Of a stretch of 28,016 nucleotides of DNA, positions 15,313-23,780 are shown one piece after another (position 1 is the first letter of the stretch; the number at the start of each line of letters is the position of its first letter). A program made the position numbers and the translations under genes. Source of the DNA: JBNKLG01 sp050292235 (GTDB taxonomy: Bacteria > Pseudomonadota > Gammaproteobacteria > Chromatiales > Chromatiaceae); the NCBI GenBank assembly GCA_050292235.1, contig JBNKLG010000029.1, positions 1-28,016 on the forward strand, read 5' to 3'. The notes under the pieces were generated by a model. That model saw nothing but the letters and a program-made list of their open reading frames with translations, searched no databases and was not told the DNA's origin.

Positions 15313-16029
15313 CTATAGGAACTGGATCTCGAAACCGCTGGCCCCTGGTTTGGGATCCAGCAATTCCAAATGCACCCGCCGACTGGCCGTGGGGATAAAA
15401 TCGGCCTTGGCCTGCCCCTGGGGCATATATTCCTGGGGCGCAAAAACCCGCCGACCCAACCGCTGACCCTGCTCGTCGAACACCTCCAACCGTAGCCAGG
15501 GATAGGGCTGGGCAAAGTTCGCCCCATTCCGCATCACCAGATCAAACACCAGAGCACCCGGCTGTTGCGGGTGCTGGCTCAATTGACGGTTCAATACCTG
15601 AATCCGCGCCGGATCGCGTCGGGGCGCCATCTCGCAACCCAACAGCTGACAAGCCCAGACAGCCCCAGCTCGTGTCAGCGGTCGCTCCATCAAAGAGTCG
15701 CGTGTTAACCAGGCACCTTGTCCGGCCGCAGCCAAAATCAACACCAGCGCCGCCACCCCCCAAAGCACACCATAGCGGGACTTCTCTGGCTGTTGCAGAG
15801 CAGCCGGCAGCGGCTCGGCTTCACCAACAGGGGTTTTCAGCACGGGAGGATCGTGGCGCTCAAAAACCGCCTGATCCAAGGCAGAAAAGACCATTCGGCA
15901 GGCCCCACAGCGCACCACCCCACCTGCCGCCAGGAGCGCATCACCACTCAGGGGAAATTGAACGCCACAGCGGGGACAGGAGGTGACCGGGGACTTTTTT
16001 GAGAGTTGTTCAGTCGTTACGGCGGCCAT
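15313..16029 (-). CDS. zinc-ribbon (MJ0042) and DUF3426 membrane protein
   Basis: The product is 238 residues. An N-terminal MJ0042-type zinc ribbon with paired CPRC and CGAC at about residues 18-45 (PRCGVQFPLSGD between) lies in the cytoplasm. A proline/glutamate-rich linker leads to one membrane helix at about 87-107 (LWGVAALVLILAAAGQGAW). The periplasmic DUF3426 domain follows, with a long beta-rich stretch that includes RNGANFAQPYPWLRLEVFD and ending in ELLDPKPG. Function is not established for the family. Its start overlaps the prmA stop by 20 bases; the prmA-DUF3426-dusB-fis order is common in related bacteria. Confidence 0.88.
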   Translation of the reverse strand: MAAVTTEQLSKKSPVTSCPRCGVQFPLSGDALLAAGGVVRCGACRMVFSALDQAVFERHDPPVLKTPVGEAEPLPAALQQPEKSRYGVLWGVAALVLILAAAGQGAWLTRDSLMERPLTRAGAVWACQLLGCEMAPRRDPARIQVLNRQLSQHPQQPGALVFDLVMRNGANFAQPYPWLRLEVFDEQGQRLGRRVFAPQEYMPQGQAKADFIPTASRRVHLELLDPKPGASGFEIQFL

Positions 16030-16891
16030 GCATCAGCACCCATTCTTCACGTTGTTCCACAACAGCCAGCACCAACCAGGGCGCATAAGCAGCCTTTACC
16101 GCCTCGGCCTGGGAATCCAGAATACCGGCCAACAGAAGGTCCGCACCAGGAACCAGACATCCACTCAGCATCTCAGCCAATGGAATCAGCGTACCTGAGA
16201 GAATATTGGCCAGGATCAGGTCCGCTTGTTCATCAAAACTGTCCCCTGGCCCATAAAGGCGCAATCGATCCGAGACCCCATTTTTGGCAGCGTTATCACG
16301 ACTGGCAAGAATAGCCTGGGGATCATGATCGATACCCACCGCCTCGTGCGCCCCCCGTTTCAGTGCCGCAATGGCCAGAATACCTGAGCCGCAGCCAAAA
16401 TCCAGCACCTTGCGACCCTGCACCGGATGGTCCGCCAGCCAGGAAAGACAAAGCGCGGTGGTGGCATGGGTACCGGTTCCGAAAGCAAGACCGGGATCCA
16501 GCTCGATGACCTCAGCATCAGGGTCATCGATAGCCTGCCCCGCCGGGCGCACCCAAAGGTGTTCGCCAAAGCGCATGGGGCGGAAATGTGGCAGCCAGGA
16601 GCGCGTCCAATCCTGCTCGGCCAGATGTTCGAAGCGCAAGGGACTCTCCAAGCCCGGTGGCAGCGCTGCCTGAATCGCCTGTTGCAACGAATCGGCATCC
16701 GCCGAATCAGGGAAAAGCCCTGTCACCCGAGTGCTCTGCCAACAGCGAATCTCGCCGGGATCCAACTCCATGATGGGCTCATCCTCAGCATCGGTCAGGG
16801 AGACAGAGAGAGCCCCCAGCTCGTGGAACAGCAGCTCGACCATTGGCGCACTAGCCTGATCGGCCACCAGATGAATTTGTAGCCAAGCCAT
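16010..16891 (-). CDS. prmA: ribosomal protein L11 methyltransferase
   Basis: The product is 293 residues, equal to E. coli PrmA, and uses S-adenosylmethionine to trimethylate ribosomal protein L11. The N-terminal ferredoxin-like L11-binding part begins MAWLQIHLVADQASAP. The methyltransferase part contains DPGLAFGTGTHATT, VLDFGCGSGILAIAAL (SAM-binding motif I), GIDHDPQAI, and LILANILSGTLIPLA (the Asn-Pro-like motif IV region). It lies 6 bases after the accC stop and overlaps the DUF3426 gene, so it is part of one transcript. Confidence 0.96.
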   Translation of the reverse strand: MAWLQIHLVADQASAPMVELLFHELGALSVSLTDAEDEPIMELDPGEIRCWQSTRVTGLFPDSADADSLQQAIQAALPPGLESPLRFEHLAEQDWTRSWLPHFRPMRFGEHLWVRPAGQAIDDPDAEVIELDPGLAFGTGTHATTALCLSWLADHPVQGRKVLDFGCGSGILAIAALKRGAHEAVGIDHDPQAILASRDNAAKNGVSDRLRLYGPGDSFDEQADLILANILSGTLIPLAEMLSGCLVPGADLLLAGILDSQAEAVKAAYAPWLVLAVVEQREEWVLMHGRRND

Positions 16892-16897
16892 CGGGTT

Positions 16898-18238
16898 CTA
16901 TAGCCCCAGTTTCTTCTCCAGATAGTGGATGTTGGTACCCCCTGCCGCGAAGGCTGCGTCGCTGAGGATCTCCCGGTGCAGCGGGGTATTGGTTTTGATG
17001 CCTTCGATCACCAGCTCATCCAACGCCGACAGCATGCGTGCGAAGGCGGATTGGCGGGTCTCGCCATGGGCGATGAGCTTGCCAATCATGGAGTCATAAT
17101 GGGGTGGCACGCAGTAGCCGTTGTAGAGATGGCTGTCCACCCGGATGCCGGGACCACCGGGAAAGTGCAGGCGATTGATGGTACCCGGTGAGGGCATGAA
17201 ATTGGTTGGGTCTTCGGCATTGATGCGGCACTCAATGGCGTGACCGTTGACCCGCACATCTTCCTGACGGTAGCTGAGGGGCTCACCCGCCGCAATGCGA
17301 ATCTGCTCCTTCACGATGTCGATCCCGGTAATCAGCTCGGTGACCGGATGCTCCACCTGAACCCGGGTGTTCATTTCAATGAAGTAGAACTCACCGTTCT
17401 CGTAGAGAAATTCGAAGGTGCCCGCCCCGCGATAACCGATCTCACGACAGGCCTGGGCGCAGCGACCGCCGATCTCTGCCCGCATTTCGGGCGTGATGCC
17501 CGGCGCCGGAGCCTCTTCCACCACCTTCTGGTGGCGGCGCTGCATGGAGCAATCCCGCTCGCCTAGATGGATGGCGTTGCCATGGGTATCAGCCAGTACC
17601 TGGACCTCCACATGGCGGGGATTTTCGAGGTATTTTTCCATGTAGACGACGCCATTGCCAAAAGCAGCCTCGGCCTCGGCCTGGGTCAGCGAGATGGCAT
17701 TGAGCAGGGTGGCCTCGGTATGAACCACGCGCATGCCACGACCACCACCACCGCCAGCGGCCTTGATGATCACCGGATAGCCGATGTCGCGAGCCATCTC
17801 CAGACTACGTTTCGTATCCTCATCCAGGGGACCGTCAGAGCCCGGCACACAGGGCACACCGGCCGCCTTCATCGCTCTGATAGCAGAGACCTTGTCGCCC
17901 ATGAGACGAATCGTATCCGGCCTGGGCCCAATGAAAATAAAGCCGCTCTGCTCCACCCGCTCTGCAAAATCGGCGTTTTCCGACAGAAAGCCATAACCGG
18001 GATGGATGGCTACGGCATCGGTCACCTCAGCAGCACTGATCAATGCGGGCACGTTCAGATAGCTCTGGGCCGAGGGTGCCGGTCCCAGACAGACAGTCTC
18101 ATCGGCCAAGCGCACATGTTTGAGATCACGATCCGCAGTGGAGTGTACAGCCACCGTTTTGATGCCCAACTCGCGGCAGGCACGGTGAATACGTAAGGCG
18201 ATCTCTCCCCGATTGGCGATTACAATTTTGTCGATCAT
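16898..18238 (-). CDS. accC: biotin carboxylase subunit of acetyl-CoA carboxylase
   Basis: ATP- and bicarbonate-dependent carboxylation of biotin on AccB, the first half of malonyl-CoA synthesis. The product is 446 residues from ATG 18238 (MIDKIVIANRGEIALRI), matching the family start; a TTG at 18256 would run back into accB. It has the glycine-rich ATP lid KAAGGGGGRGMRVV near residue 160, EAPAPGITPEMR, and EMNTRVQVEHPVTE near 288 holding the catalytic Glu/Arg. It lies 4 bases after the accB stop, the standard accBC operon. Confidence 0.97.
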   Translation of the reverse strand: MIDKIVIANRGEIALRIHRACRELGIKTVAVHSTADRDLKHVRLADETVCLGPAPSAQSYLNVPALISAAEVTDAVAIHPGYGFLSENADFAERVEQSGFIFIGPRPDTIRLMGDKVSAIRAMKAAGVPCVPGSDGPLDEDTKRSLEMARDIGYPVIIKAAGGGGGRGMRVVHTEATLLNAISLTQAEAEAAFGNGVVYMEKYLENPRHVEVQVLADTHGNAIHLGERDCSMQRRHQKVVEEAPAPGITPEMRAEIGGRCAQACREIGYRGAGTFEFLYENGEFYFIEMNTRVQVEHPVTELITGIDIVKEQIRIAAGEPLSYRQEDVRVNGHAIECRINAEDPTNFMPSPGTINRLHFPGGPGIRVDSHLYNGYCVPPHYDSMIGKLIAHGETRQSAFARMLSALDELVIEGIKTNTPLHREILSDAAFAAGGTNIHYLEKKLGL

Positions 18239-18242
18239 GGAG

Positions 18243-18698
18243 CTAGCCAATGACAAAGAGCGGCTGATCGTATTCCACCGGCTCGCCGTTCTCCACCAGG
18301 ATGCGTTTCACCTGACCAGCATGGTCCGACTCGATCTGGTTGAGAATCTTCATCGCCTCAATGATGCAGAGGGTCTGACCTGAGGCCACTGAATCCCCTT
18401 CCGAAACGAAAGGATCAGCCGTAGGCGCAGGTGCCCGATAAAAGGTACCGACCATGGGCGAACGAATCACGTGCCCGTCCAGTTTCTCCTCTTCCGCTGC
18501 AGGTGCTGGCGCAACCGGTGGCTGCTCCACTGAGGCGGGAGCAAAGGCAGCGTGCGCCGCAGGCATTGGCATATAGGCAGGCACCTGCGAACCCTGGCGA
18601 CTGATGCGCACCGACTCCTCTCCCTCGTGTATCTCGATTTCCGCCACGTGGGACTCTTCGAGAAGCTCGATGAGTTTCTTGATTTTACGAATATCCAT
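18243..18698 (-). CDS. accB: biotin carboxyl carrier protein of acetyl-CoA carboxylase
   Basis: The product is 151 residues (E. coli 156). The N-terminal helix MDIRKIKKLIELLEES is followed by an Ala/Pro-rich flexible linker at about 50-80. The biotinyl domain carries IRSPMVGTFYRAPAP and the biotin-accepting Lys in CIIEAMKILNQIESD. The usual motif is EAMKMMN; here it reads EAMKILN, a tolerated variant. It is transcribed just after aroQ with a 4-base gap and before accC. Confidence 0.97.
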   Translation of the reverse strand: MDIRKIKKLIELLEESHVAEIEIHEGEESVRISRQGSQVPAYMPMPAAHAAFAPASVEQPPVAPAPAAEEEKLDGHVIRSPMVGTFYRAPAPTADPFVSEGDSVASGQTLCIIEAMKILNQIESDHAGQVKRILVENGEPVEYDQPLFVIG

Positions 18699-18702
18699 AG
18701 GG

Positions 18703-19158
18703 TCAATTCTGCTCTTTGTTATCGGCCAGCGACGCCAGGGCCGCGGTCAGCGCCAAACGGTAACCCAAGGGACCAAAGCCCAGGATGACGCCGCTGGCGA
18801 TATCGGAGAAATAGGAGTGGGCGCGAAAGCTCTCCCGCGCATGAACGTTGCTCAGATGCAACTCGATAAAGGGCAGACCCACCGCCAAAATGGCATCACG
18901 CAGGGCCACACTGGTATGCGTGAAGGCTGCAGGGTTGAAAATCAGAAAATCGATCTGTTCGATGGGAGCTTGCTGAATGCGCGCGATGAGTTCATGCTCA
19001 GCATTGCTCTGGAAAAACATCAGCTCTGCACCCTGCTCAGTCGCCAGTTGCTGCAACTGGTCACCGATCTCGTCCAGGGTCATCTGCCCGTAGTGGGAAG
19101 GCTCTCGACTTCCGAGCAGGTTCAGGTTGGGGCCATTGAGGACCAGAATTCTGGGCAT
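18703..19158 (-). CDS. aroQ: type II 3-dehydroquinate dehydratase
   Basis: Forms 3-dehydroshikimate in the shikimate pathway. The product is 151 residues, typical for the small dodecameric type II enzyme. The opening ILVLNGPNLNLLGSREP, then HYG with the catalytic Tyr near residue 23, FQSN near 50, NPAAFTHTS near 75-83, and ELHLSNVHARE near 98-108 with the catalytic His and substrate-binding residues are all present. It heads the long minus-strand run (aroQ-accB-accC order is widespread) and is divergent from a DUF4124-like gene. Confidence 0.96.
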   Translation of the reverse strand: MPRILVLNGPNLNLLGSREPSHYGQMTLDEIGDQLQQLATEQGAELMFFQSNAEHELIARIQQAPIEQIDFLIFNPAAFTHTSVALRDAILAVGLPFIELHLSNVHARESFRAHSYFSDIASGVILGFGPLGYRLALTAALASLADNKEQN

Positions 19159-19258
19159 CAGCGGACAGTGCTTAGAGGTTTCATGATGAGTGGAATTCTG
19201 CGGATTTTCGCCGAACTTGTCCAGTATTGTCGAGAAATCCGGACTTTTCTCACAAAAC

Positions 19259-19275
19259 TGAGGTGATACACCTCA
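19259..19275. promoter_or_regulatory. perfect palindrome TGAGGTG-ATA-CACCTCA, operator candidate
   Basis: A 7-bp perfect inverted repeat with a 3-base centre lies in the divergent spacer between aroQ (starts 19158) and the DUF4124-like gene (starts near 19297). It ends 21 bases before that start, so a bound repressor would block the gene; as RNA it could form a small hairpin in the leader close to the ribosome site. The cognate regulator is unknown. Confidence 0.45.
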
Positions 19276-19296
19276 ACAGTGACATGGAGGTTGCCT

Positions 19297-19686
19297 TTGA
19301 TTCGCCAAACTCCCGTTTTGCTCTGCTTTTGCCTCATGGGCGAAGCTTCAGCCACCTTTTACCGCTGCCAAACGGCCAAAGGTATTATCTTCCAGGACCA
19401 CACCTGCACCCAGGGTGTTTCCACCGAGATTGAGGTAAAGGATTACCAGATAGGCACCCGTGCCGTCGAGCCCCCCGACCCCTCACCGACGAAACCCAAG
19501 CGAAAGCGAAAAAAGGTCCACAAGACCCACACCCAGGACGCCAGCGAACGCACCTGCTTTTCCAAGCGACAACAACTGGAACGCATCAACAGTAAAATGC
19601 GCCACGGCTATACCGCTGCCCAGGGCAATCGCCTACGCGAACGACGACGCCAAATCGAGGAATATCAGCGAAGATTTTGTCGCTAG
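19297..19686 (+). CDS. DUF4124-like secreted protein with basic C-terminal region
   Basis: From TTG 19297, with GGAGG exactly 6 bases upstream, the product is 129 residues; a GTG at 19279 would add six but has a poor ribosome site. It begins with a signal peptide (LLCFCLMGEASA). After the cut comes FYRCQTAKGIIFQDHTC, the short DUF4124 pattern with its cysteine pair. Next are a Pro/Lys/Arg-rich linker (PTKPKRKRKK) and a charged helical tail rich in Arg/Gln/Glu with two more cysteines. It is probably periplasmic; function is unknown for the family. It is convergent with the thioredoxin-like gene at 19718. Confidence 0.75.
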   Translation: MIRQTPVLLCFCLMGEASATFYRCQTAKGIIFQDHTCTQGVSTEIEVKDYQIGTRAVEPPDPSPTKPKRKRKKVHKTHTQDASERTCFSKRQQLERINSKMRHGYTAAQGNRLRERRRQIEEYQRRFCR

Positions 19687-19717
19687 ACTTTGACTTCGCT
19701 TAGCCAACGCCACGCCC

Positions 19718-20731
19718 TTAGCGCCAATGGGAAAAATTCGGCTCGGTCAGATAGCCCCGACTGGTGATGTAGTTGAGGATGTTGCGCAGCCGGAAAAAAT
19801 GCACCACGGAATCGGCCCGCAGCAGTTCTCGACCACTTTCGTCAAAAAACACCAGCGCGGGGGCGTAGAACAGCCCCATCTCCTGCGCCCACCGGTGAGC
19901 AGTGGTTTTTCGGCCATTTGGGGTAATGACAGGGGTATCTGAATCGATGTCAAGCTGGACATTGTCAAAACTATAGAAAAGCTGTTGGATCGCCGGATCT
20001 TGCAGCGCCTGAACGTGAAGAACATCACAGGCGTGGCAATTCCCCTGTTCAAAGAAGACCGCCAGAGGACGCTCGCCGGGCAGTTTGGTACGATTCAGAT
20101 TATAGGGCGGTGGGGAAAAGAAACTCTCTTCATTGAGATCGGTGGGCTCGAAGGTCAGCCTGTCAGCCGCCCGATCCAAATAGGCCGCAAAGCCCTCTTT
20201 GTGATAGTGGCCATCGGCCACATACTCCAGCGCCGCCCGAAACTGATAGGGCGGATAGTAACCGCGTAGCACCAACGCCTCTTTGCCTTCCCGATCGAGG
20301 AATACCAGAGTCGGGGTGAACATCGCCTTTTTCTGCTTCGCATAATCCCGCTCAGACAACAGTTCACCACTAAGACCGGTCACCTCGGCCTGCCCCCGGA
20401 TATCAAAGGGGATGACATCAAAGTATTCCCGGGTATAGCTGACCATCCCCGGCAGCCCCCAGTTCACCTGCAACAATCTCTTGCAGTAGGGGCAGTGGTG
20501 CTGACCAAAATAGAGGATGATCCCTCGCTTTCCCTGAGCCCTGGCCTCTGCCAGATCCTCAGGCAGATCCAGAAAACTTTGTTTGAACCAGGCCGGATAG
20601 GCCAGCGGCTCGCCCAGAGAGGCATCATCAAAATCAGCATGATCCGGCAGACGCTTGGCCGCCATCAACGGAAAGACCAGCCCGATCAGAAACAACCCAA
20701 TCCAAAGGCGATACAGCATAGATTTCTTCAA
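19718..20731 (-). CDS. two-domain periplasmic thioredoxin-like protein (CPYC and CHAC)
   Basis: The product is 337 residues. It has a signal peptide at 1-24 (LWIGLFLIGLVFPLMAA). The first thioredoxin-like domain (about 45-180) has ILYFGQHHCPYCKRL, the CPYC pair at 80-83 and the cis-proline in FTPTLVFLD near 140. The second (about 205-325) has AVFFEQGNCHACDVLH with CHAC at 232-235 and YAPALVFFDESG near 291. Both halves therefore keep the CxxC and cis-Pro signs of a working redox site. The first domain resembles SoxW/DsbD-gamma-type reductants. A periplasmic disulfide reductase or isomerase role is likely; the partner is unknown. Its start overlaps the nudE stop by 4 bases, implying co-translation with nudE. 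Confidence 0.82.
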   Translation of the reverse strand: MKKSMLYRLWIGLFLIGLVFPLMAAKRLPDHADFDDASLGEPLAYPAWFKQSFLDLPEDLAEARAQGKRGIILYFGQHHCPYCKRLLQVNWGLPGMVSYTREYFDVIPFDIRGQAEVTGLSGELLSERDYAKQKKAMFTPTLVFLDREGKEALVLRGYYPPYQFRAALEYVADGHYHKEGFAAYLDRAADRLTFEPTDLNEESFFSPPPYNLNRTKLPGERPLAVFFEQGNCHACDVLHVQALQDPAIQQLFYSFDNVQLDIDSDTPVITPNGRKTTAHRWAQEMGLFYAPALVFFDESGRELLRADSVVHFFRLRNILNYITSRGYLTEPNFSHWR

Positions 20732-21276
20732 GCAGGCACTGCTTGCTGTCGAGCCAAAAGTAGCAGGGCCAACTGGGACCTGGCCTCGGTAAAGTCGTCC
20801 CGCAGCAGCAATTCATCCAGGGCCGCCAAGGGCCAGGGCACCACTTCAAGCGGCTCAGGCTCATCCCCCTCCAGTGACTGCGGATAAAGATCACGTGCCA
20901 ACACCATGTGGGTGGTGTGTTGCAGATAACCCGGCGCCAGAGTAACGGAGCTCAGCAGTTCGACCTGACGCGCCGCCATGCCTACCTCCTCCTGCAGCTC
21001 ACGATTGGCCGCCTCCAGCACTGTCTCACCTGCCTCGATATGGCCTTTGGGAAAGGCCAGCTCATAGCGCTCCATGGCAGCAGCATATTCGCGAATCAGC
21101 AACACGTGTTCAGGATCGGGCTGTGCCACCACCAATACCGCACCCTGGGGCGAGCCCAGAATGCGCTGATAGCGCCGCTGCTGGCCATTGCCAAACTCCA
21201 GTTCCATGGCCTGGACCCGAAAGATGCCAGTATCTACCAGGGATTCGTAACCTAAGATCTTGGGGAAGGAAGACAT
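20728..21276 (-). CDS. nudE: ADP compounds hydrolase NudE (Nudix)
   Basis: The product is 182 residues from ATG 21276. The earlier in-frame start near 21351 would add 25 unrelated residues and overrun the divergent yrfG gene. The Nudix box is complete (GHIEAGETVLEAANRELQEEVG, trimmed here to GHIEAGET and REL-EEVG). LILIREYA-like LLIREYAAAMERYELAFPKG, APGYLQHT and DLYPQSLEGDEPEPL closely follow E. coli NudE, which cleaves ADP-ribose, AppA and NADH. It neighbours yrfG, as in E. coli, but divergently, with 80 bases between. Confidence 0.92.
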   Translation of the reverse strand: MSSFPKILGYESLVDTGIFRVQAMELEFGNGQQRRYQRILGSPQGAVLVVAQPDPEHVLLIREYAAAMERYELAFPKGHIEAGETVLEAANRELQEEVGMAARQVELLSSVTLAPGYLQHTTHMVLARDLYPQSLEGDEPEPLEVVPWPLAALDELLLRDDFTEARSQLALLLLARQQAVPA

Positions 21277-21356
21277 GGGACTGAGTGTAACCGGATTCCT
21301 ACCGCTTGGCTTGTTATCATGTGCCTCTGTGCCTCCCCCCCTCTGGAGCAAACACC

Positions 21357-22019
21357 ATGATCGCCGAGATTGATTGGTCCACCATTGATACCGTCCTCTT
21401 CGACATGGATGGCACCCTGCTGGATCTCCATTTCGACAACCACTTCTGGCTTGAGCATGTGCCCAAACGCTACGCGGAAATCAGCGGCATGACCGAAGCC
21501 GCTGCCAAAACCAAGCTCAAAGCCCAGTATGACGACATCGGCGGCACCTTGCAGTGGTACTGTGTCGATCACTGGAGCCAGGCCCTGGGGCTGGACATTG
21601 CCCTGCTCAAGGAGGAGGTCAGCCACCTGATCGCCATTCATCCCCATGTGCTTGAGTTCCTCGAACAGCTGCAGCGACAGGGCAAACAGCTGGCTCTGGT
21701 CACCAACGCCCACCAGAAATCCCTGGCATTAAAGATGGAAAAGACGCAACTGGCAGGCCATTTCCACCATGTCATCAGCGCCCATGAGCTAGGTCACGCC
21801 AAAGAGGAGGCGGTCTTTTGGGCATGCCTGAAGAGGCGGATGCCCTACGATCCGGAGCGCACCCTGTTCATCGACGACAATGTCGAGGTACTGCGCTCTG
21901 CCGAAGGCTATGGGATTCGCTGGCTGCTGGCCATTCTCAATCCGGACTCCCGCCAACCCAGAAAAAAGGTGACGGAATTCCCGGCGGTAACGGATTTCGG
22001 CGAATTATTGGTTAGCTAG
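21357..22019 (+). CDS. yrfG: HAD-superfamily GMP/IMP nucleotidase YrfG-like
   Basis: The product is 220 residues from ATG 21357, with GGAG 8 bases upstream; an earlier start at 21306 has no family match. HAD motif I is DMDGTLLDL with nucleophile Asp16, motif II is TNAH, and motif III/IV is ERTLFIDDN. FDNHFWLEHVP, LQWYCVDHWSQALGLD and NPDSRQP follow E. coli YrfG, a phosphatase that favours GMP and IMP. The 3' end overlaps rhlB tail-to-tail by 8 bases. Confidence 0.92.
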   Translation: MIAEIDWSTIDTVLFDMDGTLLDLHFDNHFWLEHVPKRYAEISGMTEAAAKTKLKAQYDDIGGTLQWYCVDHWSQALGLDIALLKEEVSHLIAIHPHVLEFLEQLQRQGKQLALVTNAHQKSLALKMEKTQLAGHFHHVISAHELGHAKEEAVFWACLKRRMPYDPERTLFIDDNVEVLRSAEGYGIRWLLAILNPDSRQPRKKVTEFPAVTDFGELLVS

Positions 22020-23292
22020 AGGGTGATGAACGCCGCGAGCCTGGGCGGCCCCGTCCGCCACCGCCGGAGCGACGACCTCGGTTCTGCTGGGGTGGCCGCT
22101 CCCGGCACACACGACTTTTGGGATTGACCTCTGCCAACAGTCCTGAATCCACCGAACTGACCGGGATCTTGTGCTGCACATAGGTCTCAATATCCGGCAG
22201 TGAGAAGGCATAGGTTTCACAGGCAAAGCTGATGGCATCACCCTTAGTGCCCGCCCGGGCGGTACGACCGATACGATGGACGTAATCCTCACAATCTTCG
22301 GGCAGATCGTAATTGATAACGTGACTCACATCGGGGATGTGCAGACCACGGGCTGCCACATCGGTAGCCACCAAGACCGAAACTTCGCCCTGCTGAAACT
22401 TGCGCAGCAGAGAGAGGCGCTTCTTCTGCGGAACATCGCCAGAGAGAATGGCCGCCGAAATACCATTACCCTCCAGAAAACCCCAGACCTCGTCAGCCAC
22501 CCGCTTGGTGTTGACGAAGACAATGGTACGACTGAGCTCCTGGGTTCGCATAATCCCGATCAACAAGGGGATCTTTTCATCGTTGGCCACCATATAGGCG
22601 GTCTCATGCACCCCGTCAGCGGTGATCTTATCAGCATCCACCACCAGATTCTGCGGGTTGTTCATGTGCTCGTAGGCCAGTTCTGTCACCCGGTAAGAGA
22701 GAGTAGCGGAAAAGAGCATGCCCAACCGCTTTTGTGGCGGCGGCAAGCGCTTGAGCAGGTAGCGCAAATCTTTGATGAAGCCCAGATCGAACATACGATC
22801 AGCCTCATCCACCACCAGCACCTGAATATGCTTGAGGTTGAACACCCCCTGCTTAAAATAATCGATCAGCCGACCCGGCGTGCCGATCAACACATCCAGG
22901 CCCGCACGAACCTGTTCACGCTGCTTTTCGTAATCCGTACCGCCATAGACCAATCCCAGGCGCAAACCACAATCCTGGCCCAGCAATTCGGCATCCTTGT
23001 GGATCTGGATCACCAGCTCCCGAGTGGGAGCCAGCACAATGGCCCGGGGCTGCATGGGATCGGAAGATTCCATGGTCATCAAACGATGAAACAACGCCAG
23101 CAGAAAAGCTGCCGTCTTGCCGGTTCCAGTCTGGGCCTGACCGGCCACATCCCAGCCGGAGAGAGCCAGGGGGAGGGTTTTCGCCTGAATCGGGGTGCAG
23201 CGCTGAAAGCCCGCCTTTTCCAATCCACTGAGGATCTCCGGATGCAGGCCAAGGCTATCGAATAGGGTATCGCTAAGATGTTGATCGCTCAT
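22012..23292 (-). CDS. rhlB: DEAD-box ATP-dependent RNA helicase RhlB
   Basis: The product is 426 residues. Motifs in order: Q motif region FQRCTPIQAKTLPL, Walker A AQTGTGKT (53-60), PTRELVIQIH, TPGRLIDY, DEADRMFDLGFIKD (from 162), SATLSYRV, ATDVAARGLHIP, and HRIGRTARAG. VNYDLPEDCEDYVHR-like NYDLPEDCEDYV and ACETYAFSLPDIETYV distinguish RhlB from other DEAD helicases. The C-terminus is an arginine/glycine-rich tail (RGRRSGGGGRGRPGSRR) suited to RNA binding. In E. coli RhlB is the degradosome helicase; the tail here suggests the same kind of RNA work. It is divergent from trxA-rho, the E. coli order. Confidence 0.94.
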   Translation of the reverse strand: MSDQHLSDTLFDSLGLHPEILSGLEKAGFQRCTPIQAKTLPLALSGWDVAGQAQTGTGKTAAFLLALFHRLMTMESSDPMQPRAIVLAPTRELVIQIHKDAELLGQDCGLRLGLVYGGTDYEKQREQVRAGLDVLIGTPGRLIDYFKQGVFNLKHIQVLVVDEADRMFDLGFIKDLRYLLKRLPPPQKRLGMLFSATLSYRVTELAYEHMNNPQNLVVDADKITADGVHETAYMVANDEKIPLLIGIMRTQELSRTIVFVNTKRVADEVWGFLEGNGISAAILSGDVPQKKRLSLLRKFQQGEVSVLVATDVAARGLHIPDVSHVINYDLPEDCEDYVHRIGRTARAGTKGDAISFACETYAFSLPDIETYVQHKIPVSSVDSGLLAEVNPKSRVCRERPPQQNRGRRSGGGGRGRPGSRRSSPSS

Positions 23293-23403
23293 AAGGTCTG
23301 ACAGGATACCGGAAAACCGGGGCGGATTGTTGCAATGATGCCCGGATTGGGCTCAAATAAGTCCATTCAAAGATTTCCGCCATGGAAACAGGAGAAGACA
23401 AAC

Positions 23404-23730
23404 GTGCACGAAAACATCATTCATTTAACCGACGACAACTTCGAACAAGAGGTACTCCAGTCCGACGTGCCTGTTCTGGTTGATTACTGGGCCGAATGGT
23501 GTGGCCCCTGCAAAATGATCGCTCCCGTGCTGGATGAGATTGCTGGCGAATACAAGAACAAGGTCAAGGTCGCCAAGCTCAATATTGATGACAATCCCGG
23601 CACCCCTCCGCGCTACGGTATTCGCGGCATCCCTACCCTGATGCTGTTCAAAGCGGGTGATGTTGAAGCCACCAAGGTGGGTGCAGTCTCCAAGTCTCAG
23701 CTGACCGCCTTCATTGACAGCAACATCTGA
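23404..23730 (+). CDS. trxA: thioredoxin 1
   Basis: General cytosolic disulfide reductase, 108 residues from GTG 23404, with GGAGA 8 bases upstream. An ATG at 23335 would add 23 residues absent from thioredoxins. The active site is WAEWCGPCKMIAP with Cys33 and Cys36; RGIPTLMLFK holds the cis-proline. KLNIDDNPGTPPRYGIRG matches the E. coli protein closely. A terminator lies 10 bases after the stop. Confidence 0.97.
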   Translation: MHENIIHLTDDNFEQEVLQSDVPVLVDYWAEWCGPCKMIAPVLDEIAGEYKNKVKVAKLNIDDNPGTPPRYGIRGIPTLMLFKAGDVEATKVGAVSKSQLTAFIDSNI

Positions 23731-23740
23731 ATGGCCCTGT

Positions 23741-23780
23741 GCGCCCGGTATACCACCGGGCGCATTTTCTTGCTATTTTT
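23741..23780 (+). terminator. intrinsic terminator after trxA
   Basis: GCGCCCGGT (23741-23749), a 5-base loop and ACCGGGCGC (23755-23763) form a perfect 9-bp stem, followed by ATTTTCTTGCTATTTTT. A strong Rho-independent terminator that separates trxA from rho. Confidence 0.9.

Noticed and set aside
22012..22019. Overlap of yrfG and rhlB stops as a sign of misannotation
   Set aside because: Both C-termini match their families and the 8-base tail-to-tail overlap is ordinary.
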